Source: Candidatus Methanophagales archaeon (GTDB lineage Archaea > Halobacteriota > Syntropharchaeia > Alkanophagales > Methanospirareceae). Taken from it: 39,623 bases of DNA. This document shows, piece by piece, positions 1-8,388 of this stretch (position 1 is the first letter of the stretch; every line of letters starts with the position of its first letter). Location of the stretch: assembly GCA_029241965.1 (NCBI GenBank), contig JAPWVK010000113.1, forward strand, positions 1-39,623. The letters are read 5' to 3'. The notes under the pieces are model-generated. The model saw only the letters and a list, made by a program, of their open reading frames with translations, was not told the DNA's origin and searched no databases. Both the position numbers and the translations under genes were made by a program.

Positions 1-457
1 AAACAAAGACATGGTACCTCAATGTAACGAAGGCGATAACGGATACTTTGAAGAAAATTGGCAGGAGTGAGTTACTTAAAGAGGAAACACGCCTCGTAAA
101 TTCACTGAAAATGTAGGTGGCACATTTTTTCTAAACAGGTTTGAAGTAAACATGGTGGATTTTAATATTGATTTTAACAAGGCGCCGAAAGGCATAAAAG
201 GAACGGATTTTGAAGCGCCAATGAGCGGTGCATTTTATCTTACAGAATATTCTGATGAAATAGCGCAGTTGTATAAAATAGGAAAAGAAATCGAGACATA
301 TCGAAATGTTCCTGAGTTGGTGGATAAGATAAAGTATTATTTGGAGAATCCTATTGAAGCTGAGTCCATTAGAAAAGCCGGGAGGCAAAGAGCATTGCGA
401 GATTATACCTGGGAGAAAGGTTTTGAGAAAGTGTTTAATGAGATGGGGATCTCATGA
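1..457 (+). pseudogene. CgeB-like glycosyltransferase, C-terminal part, frameshifted
   Basis: The last ~100 codons resemble the C-terminal half of CgeB-like family 1 glycosyltransferases: a KGTDFEAPMSGAFYLTEY block, then an IGKEIETYRNVPELVDKI block and a closing RDYTWEKGFEKVF helix. An ATG exists at 152, but the same frame stays open back to about 80 with plausible sequence. A second frame carries a plausible upstream peptide (ELLKEETRLVNSLK) from about position 3 to 113. The two are joined by an apparent frameshift near 105-113. The 5' end lies outside the window. Either the gene is broken or there is a sequence error. By family it would transfer a sugar from a nucleotide-sugar donor, fitting its place ahead of the heptose operon. 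Confidence 0.6.
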
Positions 458-505
458 AAGATTAAATCTATTTCAAAAGAATAGGAGAAGGGGAGAGCGA
501 TAAAT

Positions 506-1111
506 ATGGAAGGAAATGTTTATAATTTTAAAAATGAGATTAAAACACAAATAGAAGAAAGTATAGCGCCTAAAAAGGAGATTATTGATAATGATAAATA
601 CATTGATGTTATCAATGATACAGCAGGAGAGATTATTGTGGCATATAAAAAAAATAAAAAAGTTCTTTGGTTTGGAAATGGGGGAAGCGCTGCAGATGCT
701 CAACATTTAGCCTGTGAGCTTGTAAGTAAGTTTTGTATGGAAAGAGAGGCTATTCCATCTATTGCTCTCAATACAAATACCTCGATATTAACGGCGGTTT
801 CAAACGATTATGGTTATGATAAAGTGTTTGAAAGGCAGATTGAAGCATTTGCTGAGAAGGGAGACGTTTTAATTGGTATTACCACAAGTGGTGAATCATT
901 AAATGTGATCAGGGCTTTAAAATCGGGTAAGAAGATGGGTGCTGTTACAGTAGCGTTTACTGGCAAAAGAGCAGATAAGCTGAAGGATTTTGTTGACTAT
1001 TTAATCACTGTTCCTTCAGATAATACACCACATATTCAAGAATCTCACATCATGATTGGACATATTATCTGTTATTTAGTTGAGAAAGAACTATTTGGGA
1101 ATGGAAAATGA
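506..1111 (+). CDS. gmhA: Sedoheptulose-7-phosphate isomerase (phosphoheptose isomerase)
   Basis: A 201-residue SIS-fold protein with the GmhA signature WFGNGGSAADAQHLACEL and the sugar-phosphate binding segment GITTSGESLNVIRAL. GmhA converts sedoheptulose 7-phosphate to D-glycero-D-manno-heptose 7-phosphate in the cytosol, the first step of ADP- or GDP-heptose synthesis. The start is supported by a purine-rich ribosome binding site (ggagaagggga) just upstream. The stop overlaps the next gene in an ATGA, so the two are translationally coupled. Together with gmhB, hddA and hddC it completes the GDP-heptose branch. The N-terminal ~25 residues are an extra polar stretch compared with most bacterial GmhA. 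Confidence 0.93.
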   Translation: MEGNVYNFKNEIKTQIEESIAPKKEIIDNDKYIDVINDTAGEIIVAYKKNKKVLWFGNGGSAADAQHLACELVSKFCMEREAIPSIALNTNTSILTAVSNDYGYDKVFERQIEAFAEKGDVLIGITTSGESLNVIRALKSGKKMGAVTVAFTGKRADKLKDFVDYLITVPSDNTPHIQESHIMIGHIICYLVEKELFGNGK

Positions 1112-1758
1112 ATAAAGCAGTTTTTCTTGATAGAGATGGAGTTATAACACAAGACCCTCCACATTATGCACATAGAATAGACCAACTAAAGCTAATTCCA
1201 AAATCTGCTGACGCTATTAGATTGTTAAATGAAAATGGATTTAAAGTTGTTGTAGTGTCGAATCAATCTGGAGTGGCAAGAGGATATTATCAAGAAAAGG
1301 ACGTAGAGATATACAATAGTGCGATGGAAAAAGAATTAGAAGAGAGAGGGGCTTATATTGATGCGATATATTATTGTCCACACTATCCCGAAGCGAAGAT
1401 AGAAGCATATAGAATGGATTGCGATTGTAGAAAGCCCAAGCCGGGGATGTTAAAACGAGCAGAAAAGGATTTGGACCTGGATTTGAAACGGTCTTTTCTG
1501 ATAGGGGATAAGTTAATTGATGTAGAAGCGGGTTATAGAGCAGGCTGTAAAACCATATTGGTGCTTACTGGTCATGGTAATGATGAATCGAAAAAAAATG
1601 CGACGATGAATATAAAACCAAAATATGTCTCAAAAGATTTACATACCGCAAGTCAAATAATAAATGGAACCACAAGATTGCACAGATTTCCACAAGAAAA
1701 TATGAAGATGCATGATGTAAAAGAGATGGTGGAAGGTAAAAGATACCATGATGAATAA
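1108..1758 (+). CDS. gmhB: D-glycero-D-manno-heptose 1,7-bisphosphate 7-phosphatase
   Basis: A HAD-superfamily subclass III phosphatase. The nucleophile motif FLDRDGVI is at the N-terminus, SNQSG is motif II, and the Cys/His zinc-loop (CPHYPE through DCDCRKPKPG) is typical of GmhB. The final acidic motif is IGDKLIDVEAG. It removes the 7-phosphate from heptose 1,7-bisphosphate. At 216 residues it is ~30 longer than usual, because of a C-terminal tail rich in Lys, His and Met that I cannot assign. It overlaps gmhA upstream by 4 nt and the following SDR by 11 nt, so it lies inside one operon. Confidence 0.92.
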   Translation: MNKAVFLDRDGVITQDPPHYAHRIDQLKLIPKSADAIRLLNENGFKVVVVSNQSGVARGYYQEKDVEIYNSAMEKELEERGAYIDAIYYCPHYPEAKIEAYRMDCDCRKPKPGMLKRAEKDLDLDLKRSFLIGDKLIDVEAGYRAGCKTILVLTGHGNDESKKNATMNIKPKYVSKDLHTASQIINGTTRLHRFPQENMKMHDVKEMVEGKRYHDE

Positions 1759-2719
1759 AGATGCTAAGATATTTATTGCTGAACACGAGGGGATGATTGG
1801 CGCCGCTCTGATTAGATATCTGAAAACAGCAGGTTTCGATAACCTCATTACTAAATCCCTCTCGCAACTCGATTTGACCAATCAGAATGATGTGCGTAAA
1901 TTTTTTCTACGGGAAGAGCCAGAATATGTTTTTTTAGCTACTGCTGAGGAAGGTGGGATTCTTGCAAATATAGCCTATTCTGCCGATCTTATTTACACGA
2001 ACCTGCAAATACAAGCCAATTTAATCCATTTTGCTTGGGAAGCAAAAGTAAAGAAATTACTTTTTCTGGGTAGTTCTTGTATTTATCCCAAGTTTTGCCC
2101 ACAACCGATGAATGAAGAAGCTTTGCTAACCGGTTCACTGGAACCGACCAATGAGGCTTATGCTATTGCAAAAATCGCGGGAATAAAAATGTGCCAGGCA
2201 CATAACAAGCAACACGATACTAATTTTATCTCCGTTATCCCGACGAATATCTATGGTCCACGTGACAATTTTGACTTAAAAACTTCGCATGTGATTCCAG
2301 CCCTTATTCGTAAATTTCACGAAGCAAAGGCAGGGAAAAAGGGGGAAGTAACGATCTGGGGCACCGGGACTCCACGCCGGGAGTTTCTTTATGTTGATGA
2401 CTTTGTCGATGCGTGTTTATTTTTAATGAACAATTATAATCAACCGGGAATAATTAATGTGGGTTATGGTAAAGATATTTCTATTAAGGAACTGGCATTG
2501 ATGATAAAAGAGGTTACGGAGTTTGATGGTAAATTGATTTTTGACGAAACCAAACCAGATGGTATGCCGAATAAACTATTAGATGTAAGTAAAATGAGTG
2601 CGTTGGGTTGGAGACCGAAGATAAATTTGAGGGAAGGTCTGGGGAGGACTTATGAATGGTTTAAAAAAAAACTTTCTTTAAAAAAGAAAGCTTTACCAAA
2701 GAAATATAATACTTTATAA
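1748..2719 (+). CDS. GDP-fucose-synthase-like SDR epimerase/reductase
   Basis: An extended short-chain dehydrogenase of the GDP-L-fucose synthase (WcaG/Fcl) type, 323 residues. The catalytic set is complete: Ser109/Ser110 and Cys111 in GSSCIYP, Tyr138 and Lys142 in YAIAK, and His181 in TSHVIP, spaced as in the bacterial enzyme. By family it would epimerise and reduce a GDP-4-keto-6-deoxy-hexose. Next to heptose genes a GDP-4-keto-6-deoxy-heptose is equally possible, as in Campylobacter capsule loci (inference). One oddity: the first glycine of the nucleotide-binding GxxGxxG is Glu12 (AEHEGMIG). No GDP-mannose 4,6-dehydratase is present in the window. Start codons at 1748 and 1751 are both possible. 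Confidence 0.82.
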   Translation: MMNKDAKIFIAEHEGMIGAALIRYLKTAGFDNLITKSLSQLDLTNQNDVRKFFLREEPEYVFLATAEEGGILANIAYSADLIYTNLQIQANLIHFAWEAKVKKLLFLGSSCIYPKFCPQPMNEEALLTGSLEPTNEAYAIAKIAGIKMCQAHNKQHDTNFISVIPTNIYGPRDNFDLKTSHVIPALIRKFHEAKAGKKGEVTIWGTGTPRREFLYVDDFVDACLFLMNNYNQPGIINVGYGKDISIKELALMIKEVTEFDGKLIFDETKPDGMPNKLLDVSKMSALGWRPKINLREGLGRTYEWFKKKLSLKKKALPKKYNTL

Positions 2720-2746
2720 CAATAAAAAAGAGGGAAGAGAGAGGAT

Positions 2747-3328
2747 ATGAATAAAGAAGATTTAATAGAATTTGAAGAAGAGATAAAGCAGTTGTTTCTT
2801 GATAAGATGATAAGATCTCCGGTACATTTATCAGTTGGTGGCGAAGAGCCTCTGATAGAAATTTTCAAGGAAGTTAAGGAGGATGACTGGGTATTTTCAA
2901 CGCACAGAAGTCATTATCATGCGCTGCTCAAAGGGATAAACAGAGGATGGCTAAAGAACGAGATAATCGAGAACAGAAGCATACATATCATGAGTAAAGA
3001 ACATAAATTCTTTACATCAGCTATTATGGGTGGCATAGCGCCAATTGCAGTTGGCGTAGCCATGGCTTTGAAGAGAAAGGGGTCAAAAAATAAGGTATGG
3101 GTATTTATGGGGGACATGAGTGCTGAGATGGGGGTTGTCCATGAGTCTATGAAATATGCGGCAAGGCACAGTTTACCAATCGTCTGGGTAGTTGAGGATA
3201 ACGAGCTGAGCGTTAATACGCCAACCCAAGAGGTATGGGGCAAAAGCGAAGTTGAGCCAAAAGTTATAAGGTACAAATATCAGAGAGTGTATCCGCACCA
3301 GGGAGTGGGAGAGTGGGTGGTATTTTGA
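2747..3328 (+). CDS. TPP-dependent enzyme, PP-domain subunit (E1-alpha/transketolase-N-like)
   Basis: A 193-residue protein covering only the thiamine-diphosphate PP domain. The diphosphate/Mg site is the GD...N motif, MGDMSAEMG (Asp123) through VVEDN (Asn152), with Met in place of the usual second Gly of GDG. An E1-alpha-like segment STHRSHYHALLKGI precedes it. E1-alpha proteins are usually over 320 residues, so this is a minimal form; the C-terminal YPHQGVGEWVVF looks like a natural end, not a truncation. It overlaps by 16 nt the gene for the matching PYR domain, so the pair should form one active site. Substrate is unknown. In a sugar locus it may move a two-carbon unit onto a keto-sugar (inference). 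A strong Shine-Dalgarno lies at 2730-2743. Confidence 0.85.
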   Translation: MNKEDLIEFEEEIKQLFLDKMIRSPVHLSVGGEEPLIEIFKEVKEDDWVFSTHRSHYHALLKGINRGWLKNEIIENRSIHIMSKEHKFFTSAIMGGIAPIAVGVAMALKRKGSKNKVWVFMGDMSAEMGVVHESMKYAARHSLPIVWVVEDNELSVNTPTQEVWGKSEVEPKVIRYKYQRVYPHQGVGEWVVF

Positions 3329-3861
3329 CATACAAAGATGAGCTAACCCGAGCTATGGAGCTGCTTACTAAGGATGAGCGGGTCATATTTCTGGGTCAAA
3401 ATATAGTTTATCCCGGCAGCATCATGTCTTCATCGCTTCAGGAGGTACCAAATTCGAAGAAGGTAGAACTTCCTTTAATTGAGGACATGCAAATGGGAAT
3501 GTCTATTGGGCTATCCTTAGAAGGTTATATACCCGTTTCAATCTATCCGAGGATGGATTTTTTGGTAATAGCTACAAATCAATTGGTGAATCATCTGGAC
3601 AAGATAGAGGAAATGTCATGTGGACGATTTAAACCTAAAGTAATTATCAGAACAGCAATTGGGAGCACAAACCCGCTTTATCCAGGGATACAGCATTGCT
3701 CGGATTACACAGAAGCGTTTAAGTGCATGTTGAAAAATGTAGAAGTCATAAAACTAACAGAAAGTAAAGAGATAGTTCCTGCATACAACCATGCTCTGGA
3801 GAGGAGAGACGGGAGGTCTACTCTACTGATAGAGGTAGCAGACCTCTATTCCAATCCGTAG
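3313..3861 (+). CDS. TPP-dependent enzyme, PYR-domain subunit (E1-beta/transketolase-like)
   Basis: A 182-residue PYR domain of the transketolase/E1-beta type. The conserved catalytic Glu57 that activates the thiamine aminopyrimidine lies in ELPLIEDMQMGMSIGLSLEG. The protein stops where E1-beta subunits normally continue into a transketolase C-terminal domain (~320 residues), which is absent. It starts at GTG 3313, inside the end of the PP-subunit gene; a TTG at 3325 is an alternative. The tight overlap argues for a 1:1 heterodimer or heterotetramer. Sulfopyruvate decarboxylase (ComD/ComE) is also split, but the PP subunit here is E1-like and the neighbours are sugar genes, so I favour a sugar-modifying enzyme. 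Confidence 0.83.
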   Translation: MGGILTYKDELTRAMELLTKDERVIFLGQNIVYPGSIMSSSLQEVPNSKKVELPLIEDMQMGMSIGLSLEGYIPVSIYPRMDFLVIATNQLVNHLDKIEEMSCGRFKPKVIIRTAIGSTNPLYPGIQHCSDYTEAFKCMLKNVEVIKLTESKEIVPAYNHALERRDGRSTLLIEVADLYSNP

Positions 3862-3874
3862 GAGGAAAGATAAA

Positions 3875-4807
3875 ATGAAAATATTGGTTACTGGAGGAGC
3901 GGGATACATTGGGTCTATATTAGTTCCCACGCTACTAAAAAAAGGGCATGAAGTAATCGTTGTAGATAATTTTTTGTATAACCAGACTTCGCTGTTAGAT
4001 TGCTGCCATGATGAGAAATTAACTGTTATTCGTGGAGATGCAAGAGATAAAGAACTTATTTCCAAATGTTTAAAAGATGTTGATGCAGTTTTCCCTCTGG
4101 CATGCATTGTTAGTATGCCTGCTTGTGCCAAAAAACCAGTTGAAGCGCGAACCATCAACTTTGATGCAATCAAGATGATATTAGAGTTGCGAAGCAAAGA
4201 TCAGATAATCATTTTCCCTACCACGAATAGTGGATATGGAATAGGGCAGAAGGGAATTTACTGCACTGAAGAAACCCCTCTTAATCCCGTTTCTCTCTAT
4301 GGCCGCTTAAAAGTGGAGGCAGAGAAGATAGTTTTGGAAGCTGGCAATTGTATCACCCTGCGACTTGCCACGGTATTTGGGATTAGCCCACGCATGCGTT
4401 TAGACCTTTTAGTTAACGATTTCACTTACCGGGCAGTTACAGATAGATTTTTAGTTCTTTTTGAATCTCATTTCAAGAGGAATTATATACACATCCGTGA
4501 TGTAGCTAAAGCATTTATTCACTGCCTTGAAAACTTCGATAAGATGAAAGACGAGCCCTACAATGTCGGATTAAGTGATGCCAATCTAAGCAAATGGGAA
4601 CTCTGTGAGGAGATTAAGAAACAGGTTCCTGATTTTTATTTTGTAGAAGCCGAAGTAGGAGAAGACCCGGATAAAAGAGATTATATTGTGAGCAACGAAA
4701 AGATTGAAGCCACCGGCTTCAAGCATGATTATTCATTACAGCAGGGCATTGCAGAACTGATAAAAGGGTATCAGGTTATAAGAATAAATCAATTTTCTAA
4801 CATTTAG
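3875..4807 (+). CDS. NAD-dependent epimerase/dehydratase (extended SDR)
   Basis: A 310-residue extended SDR. It has an intact dinucleotide-binding TGGAGYIG at the N-terminus, Asp at the end of beta-2 (VVDN), a Thr/Ser region PTTNSGYG and the catalytic YGRLK. A good ribosome binding site (ggaggaaa) precedes the ATG. The family epimerises, dehydrates or reduces nucleotide-linked sugars; the specific reaction cannot be read from the sequence. Its position directly after the two TPP subunits suggests that it acts on the same intermediate, for example as a ketoreductase on a branched product (inference). The last ~12 residues (RINQFSNI) look variable. Confidence 0.85.
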   Translation: MKILVTGGAGYIGSILVPTLLKKGHEVIVVDNFLYNQTSLLDCCHDEKLTVIRGDARDKELISKCLKDVDAVFPLACIVSMPACAKKPVEARTINFDAIKMILELRSKDQIIIFPTTNSGYGIGQKGIYCTEETPLNPVSLYGRLKVEAEKIVLEAGNCITLRLATVFGISPRMRLDLLVNDFTYRAVTDRFLVLFESHFKRNYIHIRDVAKAFIHCLENFDKMKDEPYNVGLSDANLSKWELCEEIKKQVPDFYFVEAEVGEDPDKRDYIVSNEKIEATGFKHDYSLQQGIAELIKGYQVIRINQFSNI

Positions 4808-4817
4808 GAGATTTTTT

Positions 4818-6293
4818 ATGACACAAGAACTGGATTTGTTATTAGTTAACGCTGGTGGTCGGGGACAGGTATATGGTGAGTTAGGCTCTTCACTTTCTGG
4901 AATTGAGCCTCCCCTTTGGTGTGGGTTGCTCGCGGGATTCATTCGAGAATATGGATACTCGGTAAAAATAGTAGATGCAGAGGCAGAAAATTGGAGTCCT
5001 GGGCACGTGGCAGAGAAGATTGCCGAATATAACCCCCTTCTGGCGGGCATTATTGTACTTGGAGCAAATCCTTCTGCATCTTCCACTCCTAAGATGACGG
5101 CTGTGAACGAAACACTCACGGCACTGAAAAAGAAAGCGCCGCATATCAAAACAATCCTTGGCGGTCTTCATCCATCAGCGCTTCCTGAACGAACTCTAAG
5201 AGAGGAAAAGGTTGATTTTGTTTGTCCGGGAGAAGGTTTTTATACCATCCTACAACTTTTGGAAGTGTTGAAGGCAGGCGAAGATAAGAGAGATTATGAA
5301 ATTAAAGGTCTCTGGTATATTAAAGATGACAAGGTAATATCAAATCCCATGCCACCATTAATCGAGAATCTTGACGAACTTCCTTTTGTCGCATGGGACC
5401 TTCTACCGATGGATAAGTACCGAGCTCACAATTGGCACTGTTTCGACCATATTGACCAGAGGCAGCCCTATGGAGTCATCTACACGAGTTTAGGGTGCCC
5501 CTTCAATTGTAGCTATTGTAATATCCATGCACTCTACAATGGTAAACCCGGCATCCGTTATCGCAGTCCAGAAAAAGTAGTAGAGGAGATAGACTTTCTT
5601 GTAAAGAATTATAATATAAGAAACTTTAAGGTTATTGATGAGTTGTTTGTCCTTAGAAAAGACCGTGTTATGCGTATTTGCGACCTCATCATCGAAGGTG
5701 GCTATGATTTGAATATGTGGGCTTATGCAAGGGTTGATACAGTCAGCGAGCCTCTATTGAAGAAAATGAAACAAGCGGGTTTCAATTGGATTGCTTTTGG
5801 GATTGAATCGGCAAACAAGAAAGTTCGTCAGGACGTTTCCAAAAGAATTACCCATAAGAAAATACAAAAAGCTGTTGAGATGACACATGCCGCCGGGATT
5901 CACATCATTGGTAATTTTATATTTGGTCTTCCCGAGGATGATTTTGAAACGATGCAAGAAACCTTGAATATGGCGAAGGAGTTTAATTTTGAATACGTAA
6001 ACTTTTATACAGCTATGGCCTACCCCGGTTCTCAGTTATACGAAGATGCCTTGCGGGAAGGCATTAAATTGCCAGAACAATGGCAGGGATATGCACAATA
6101 TTCTGAGGATACATTACCGTTACCAACAAAACATTTATCAGCTGCAGAAGTTCTACGTTTCCGAGATAATGCCTTTAAGGAATACTTTAATAATCCAGAT
6201 TACATAGAAATGATCAGAGAAAAGTTTGGTCCTAAGGTTGTAGAACACATTGAGGAGATGCTTAAAGATGAAATTCACAGGAAGTTTGTCTAA
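4818..6293 (+). CDS. B12-binding domain radical SAM protein
   Basis: A 491-residue protein with an N-terminal cobalamin-binding-like Rossmann domain (residues ~1-140). The radical SAM core follows, with the CxxxCxxC cluster motif at Cys227, Cys231 and Cys234 (GCPFNCSYC). The canonical base-off DxHxxG cobalamin motif is not evident, as in many members of this class. Homologs perform C-methylation or other radical chemistry on sugars, lipids and cofactors. Within a heptose operon a sugar C-methyltransferase or ring modification is plausible, but unproven. The start at 4818 is preceded by taggag. It shares its plan with the protein at 13890-15347. Confidence 0.85.
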   Translation: MTQELDLLLVNAGGRGQVYGELGSSLSGIEPPLWCGLLAGFIREYGYSVKIVDAEAENWSPGHVAEKIAEYNPLLAGIIVLGANPSASSTPKMTAVNETLTALKKKAPHIKTILGGLHPSALPERTLREEKVDFVCPGEGFYTILQLLEVLKAGEDKRDYEIKGLWYIKDDKVISNPMPPLIENLDELPFVAWDLLPMDKYRAHNWHCFDHIDQRQPYGVIYTSLGCPFNCSYCNIHALYNGKPGIRYRSPEKVVEEIDFLVKNYNIRNFKVIDELFVLRKDRVMRICDLIIEGGYDLNMWAYARVDTVSEPLLKKMKQAGFNWIAFGIESANKKVRQDVSKRITHKKIQKAVEMTHAAGIHIIGNFIFGLPEDDFETMQETLNMAKEFNFEYVNFYTAMAYPGSQLYEDALREGIKLPEQWQGYAQYSEDTLPLPTKHLSAAEVLRFRDNAFKEYFNNPDYIEMIREKFGPKVVEHIEEMLKDEIHRKFV

Positions 6294-6318
6294 ACTAAAT
6301 TTCTGGAGGGGGTTTTAT

Positions 6319-7320
6319 ATGATAATAAGCAGAACACCATTTCGAATATCCTTTTTCGGCGGAGGAACAGATTATCCGGTATGGTATAATGAACACGGAG
6401 GAGCAGTGCTTGCAACTTCAATAAACAAGTATTGCTATATCACCCTTCGGTATCTTCCACCATTCTTCGATTACAAGTATCGCATAGTCTATTCTAAGCA
6501 TGAAATGGTCAAAGATATTTCTGAAATACAACATCCATCAGTCCGGGAAACACTCAGGTTTATGAATTGGGACGACCGTGGAGTTGAGATACACCATGAC
6601 GCTGATTTACCTGCAAGGACTGGTCTTGGTTCCAGTTCGGCATTTACCGTATGCCTGCTTAATGCGCTGTACGCCTTAAAAGGCAAAATGGTAACCAAAA
6701 GACAGTTAGCCTTAGAGGCAATACATATAGAGCAGGATAGAATAAAAGAGAATGTTGGGTCACAGGATCAGACAACTGCCGCTTTCGGAGGATTTAATAA
6801 AATTGAATTCGGCGGTGAGCAACACATACAAGTTCAGCCAATAACGTTAAATGCAGAAAAACTACAACTTTTTCAGGAGCATCTGCTGCTTTTTTTTACC
6901 GGTTTTGCGAGGATCGCCTCGGAAATCGCAGGTGAGCAGATAAAAAAAACGCCCAAGAAGGAAAATGAGTTGCGTAGAATGTCGGAAATGGTAGATGAAG
7001 CCATGAGTATTCTCAATGGCAACAGCTCGGACCTCACCGATTTTGGTAGACTTATGCACGAAACCTGGATGATTAAGCGAAGTTTGACAACTAAGATTAC
7101 AACACCACAGATAGATAAAATCTATGAAACTGCTTTAGAAGCAGGAGCTTTGGGTGGGAAATTATTAGGTGCTGGTGGTGGTGGGTTCATACTGTTTTTT
7201 GTAGCGCCCGAAGACCAGCCTAAAGTGAAAGAGAAATTGAAAGAGTTATTATATGTGCCATTCAAATTCGAGAATTTAGGTAGTCAGATAATATATTATG
7301 CACCACCAGATAATTTTTGA
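6319..7320 (+). CDS. hddA: D-glycero-alpha-D-manno-heptose-7-phosphate kinase
   Basis: A GHMP kinase of 333 residues. It begins with the HddA-type MIISRTPFRISFFGGGTDYP, carries the ATP loop GLGSSSA (residues 102-108) and ends with the GHMP motif LLGAGGGGFILFF. HddA phosphorylates the anomeric carbon of heptose 7-phosphate to give the alpha-1,7-bisphosphate used for GDP activation; ADP-heptose synthesis uses HldE instead. The frame is open from an ATG at 6250, but ATG 6319 follows a clear ggaggggg site and matches family N-termini, so I use it. It is the diagnostic gene for the GDP-heptose branch, with hddC close downstream. Confidence 0.92.
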   Translation: MIISRTPFRISFFGGGTDYPVWYNEHGGAVLATSINKYCYITLRYLPPFFDYKYRIVYSKHEMVKDISEIQHPSVRETLRFMNWDDRGVEIHHDADLPARTGLGSSSAFTVCLLNALYALKGKMVTKRQLALEAIHIEQDRIKENVGSQDQTTAAFGGFNKIEFGGEQHIQVQPITLNAEKLQLFQEHLLLFFTGFARIASEIAGEQIKKTPKKENELRRMSEMVDEAMSILNGNSSDLTDFGRLMHETWMIKRSLTTKITTPQIDKIYETALEAGALGGKLLGAGGGGFILFFVAPEDQPKVKEKLKELLYVPFKFENLGSQIIYYAPPDNF

Positions 7321-7594
7321 TAGTATGCAATGGCATATAATCGGATCTGCGGCTGCACTTCTGACGATGTTCGGATTTGTGCCACAGGCGATAAAAATGT
7401 ATCGCACAAAATCTGTCGAGGATGTGAGCTTTCCCATGTTATTTCAGTTCAGCGTGGGAGTTTTTTTATGGATATTGTATGGAATTCATTTACAGGATTT
7501 TATCATTGTTGTAGCAAATCTTGTTACTTTTATTATCCTTATCATAGCAATAAGTTTATATTTTTTATATCATGTCAAAAATACCGAAGTGTAA
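7298..7594 (+). CDS. SemiSWEET / PQ-loop sugar transporter
   Basis: A small membrane protein of 98 residues (89 if the second ATG at 7325 is used). It has three hydrophobic helices and the PQ-loop signature FGFVPQ (Pro29-Gln30), followed by KSVEDVSFPMLFQFSVGVFLW, the classic SemiSWEET pattern. SemiSWEETs dimerise and carry out facilitated sugar transport across the membrane. Neither start has an obvious ribosome binding site; 7298 overlaps hddA by 23 nt and 7325 falls 4 nt after the hddA stop. Being embedded between two heptose-activation genes hints at a link to sugar uptake or release, but the substrate is unknown. Confidence 0.85.
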   Translation: MHHQIIFDSMQWHIIGSAAALLTMFGFVPQAIKMYRTKSVEDVSFPMLFQFSVGVFLWILYGIHLQDFIIVVANLVTFIILIIAISLYFLYHVKNTEV

Positions 7595-7603
7595 AGGAAA
7601 TCG

Positions 7604-8374
7604 ATGATGGGAACGGTAGAGAATATGTATGATTTAGAAGAAATTGATGTTGTAATCCTCTGTGGAGGATTAGGTAAGAGGCTGAGACCAGTTGTTTTCG
7701 GTCAGCCGAAAGTATTAGCAAAAATAGGGAAAAAGGCATTCCTGGATATTCTAATAGACAATCTTCTATTGTATGGGTTTAAAAATATAATTCTAAGTGT
7801 TGGCTATCTGAAAGAGCAGATAAAAGAGCTGATAAAAAACCATTTTGGTTGTGAGGAAGATTATAACATCGTATTTTCAGAAGAAGAAGAACCTTTGGGA
7901 ACAGGTGGAGCGTTAAAGAAAGCGAAAACACTGATTAGAAGCAATCCTTTTATGGTCATGAACGGAGATTCAATCTGTAGCGTAGACTTCAGAAGTTTTG
8001 TTGATTTCCACAGTGAAAAGAAGGCTTTGCTCTCTCTCGTTTTGGTGCGTTCAAAAACGGCTGAAGATTACGGAAGTGTCGCCTTAGATGATTCACAAAG
8101 AATAACAGACTTCGAGGAGAAGGTGACTGACGGAAGCGAAAACATAATAAATGCCGGAGTATATCTTATGGAAAAGGATATTTTTTCTTTTATGCCTGAG
8201 CAAAACAGGTTCTCGCTGGAGTATGAGTTGTTCCCAAAAATCATTGATGAAAATAGATGCTATGGCTTTTTAACAGAAAGCGAATTCATAGATATCGGAA
8301 CACCAGAGAGATATGAGAAAGCAATTGATCTACTAAAAAGTGATACCTTTAAATATAGTCAGAGATCAAAATGA
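7604..8374 (+). CDS. hddC: D-glycero-alpha-D-manno-heptose 1-phosphate guanylyltransferase
   Basis: A 256-residue nucleotidyltransferase with the signature LCGGLGKRLRP (residues 19-29), PKVLAKIG, GTGGALKKAK and the metal-binding MNGDS. The C-terminal FIDIGTPERYEKA is typical of HddC and related sugar-1-phosphate nucleotidyltransferases. It would couple GTP with heptose 1-phosphate to give GDP-D-glycero-alpha-D-manno-heptose. The GTP preference is inferred from the HddA partner; sequence alone does not exclude another nucleotide. Starts at 7604, 7607 and 7625 are possible; aaggaa at 7594 favours the first two. Confidence 0.88.
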   Translation: MMGTVENMYDLEEIDVVILCGGLGKRLRPVVFGQPKVLAKIGKKAFLDILIDNLLLYGFKNIILSVGYLKEQIKELIKNHFGCEEDYNIVFSEEEEPLGTGGALKKAKTLIRSNPFMVMNGDSICSVDFRSFVDFHSEKKALLSLVLVRSKTAEDYGSVALDDSQRITDFEEKVTDGSENIINAGVYLMEKDIFSFMPEQNRFSLEYELFPKIIDENRCYGFLTESEFIDIGTPERYEKAIDLLKSDTFKYSQRSK

Positions 8375-8388
8375 ATAGGAGATAAAAA

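Noticed and set aside
7330-7632. Plus-strand ORF overlapping the SemiSWEET gene
   Set aside because: Shifted frame of the transporter, Cys-rich with no family resemblance.
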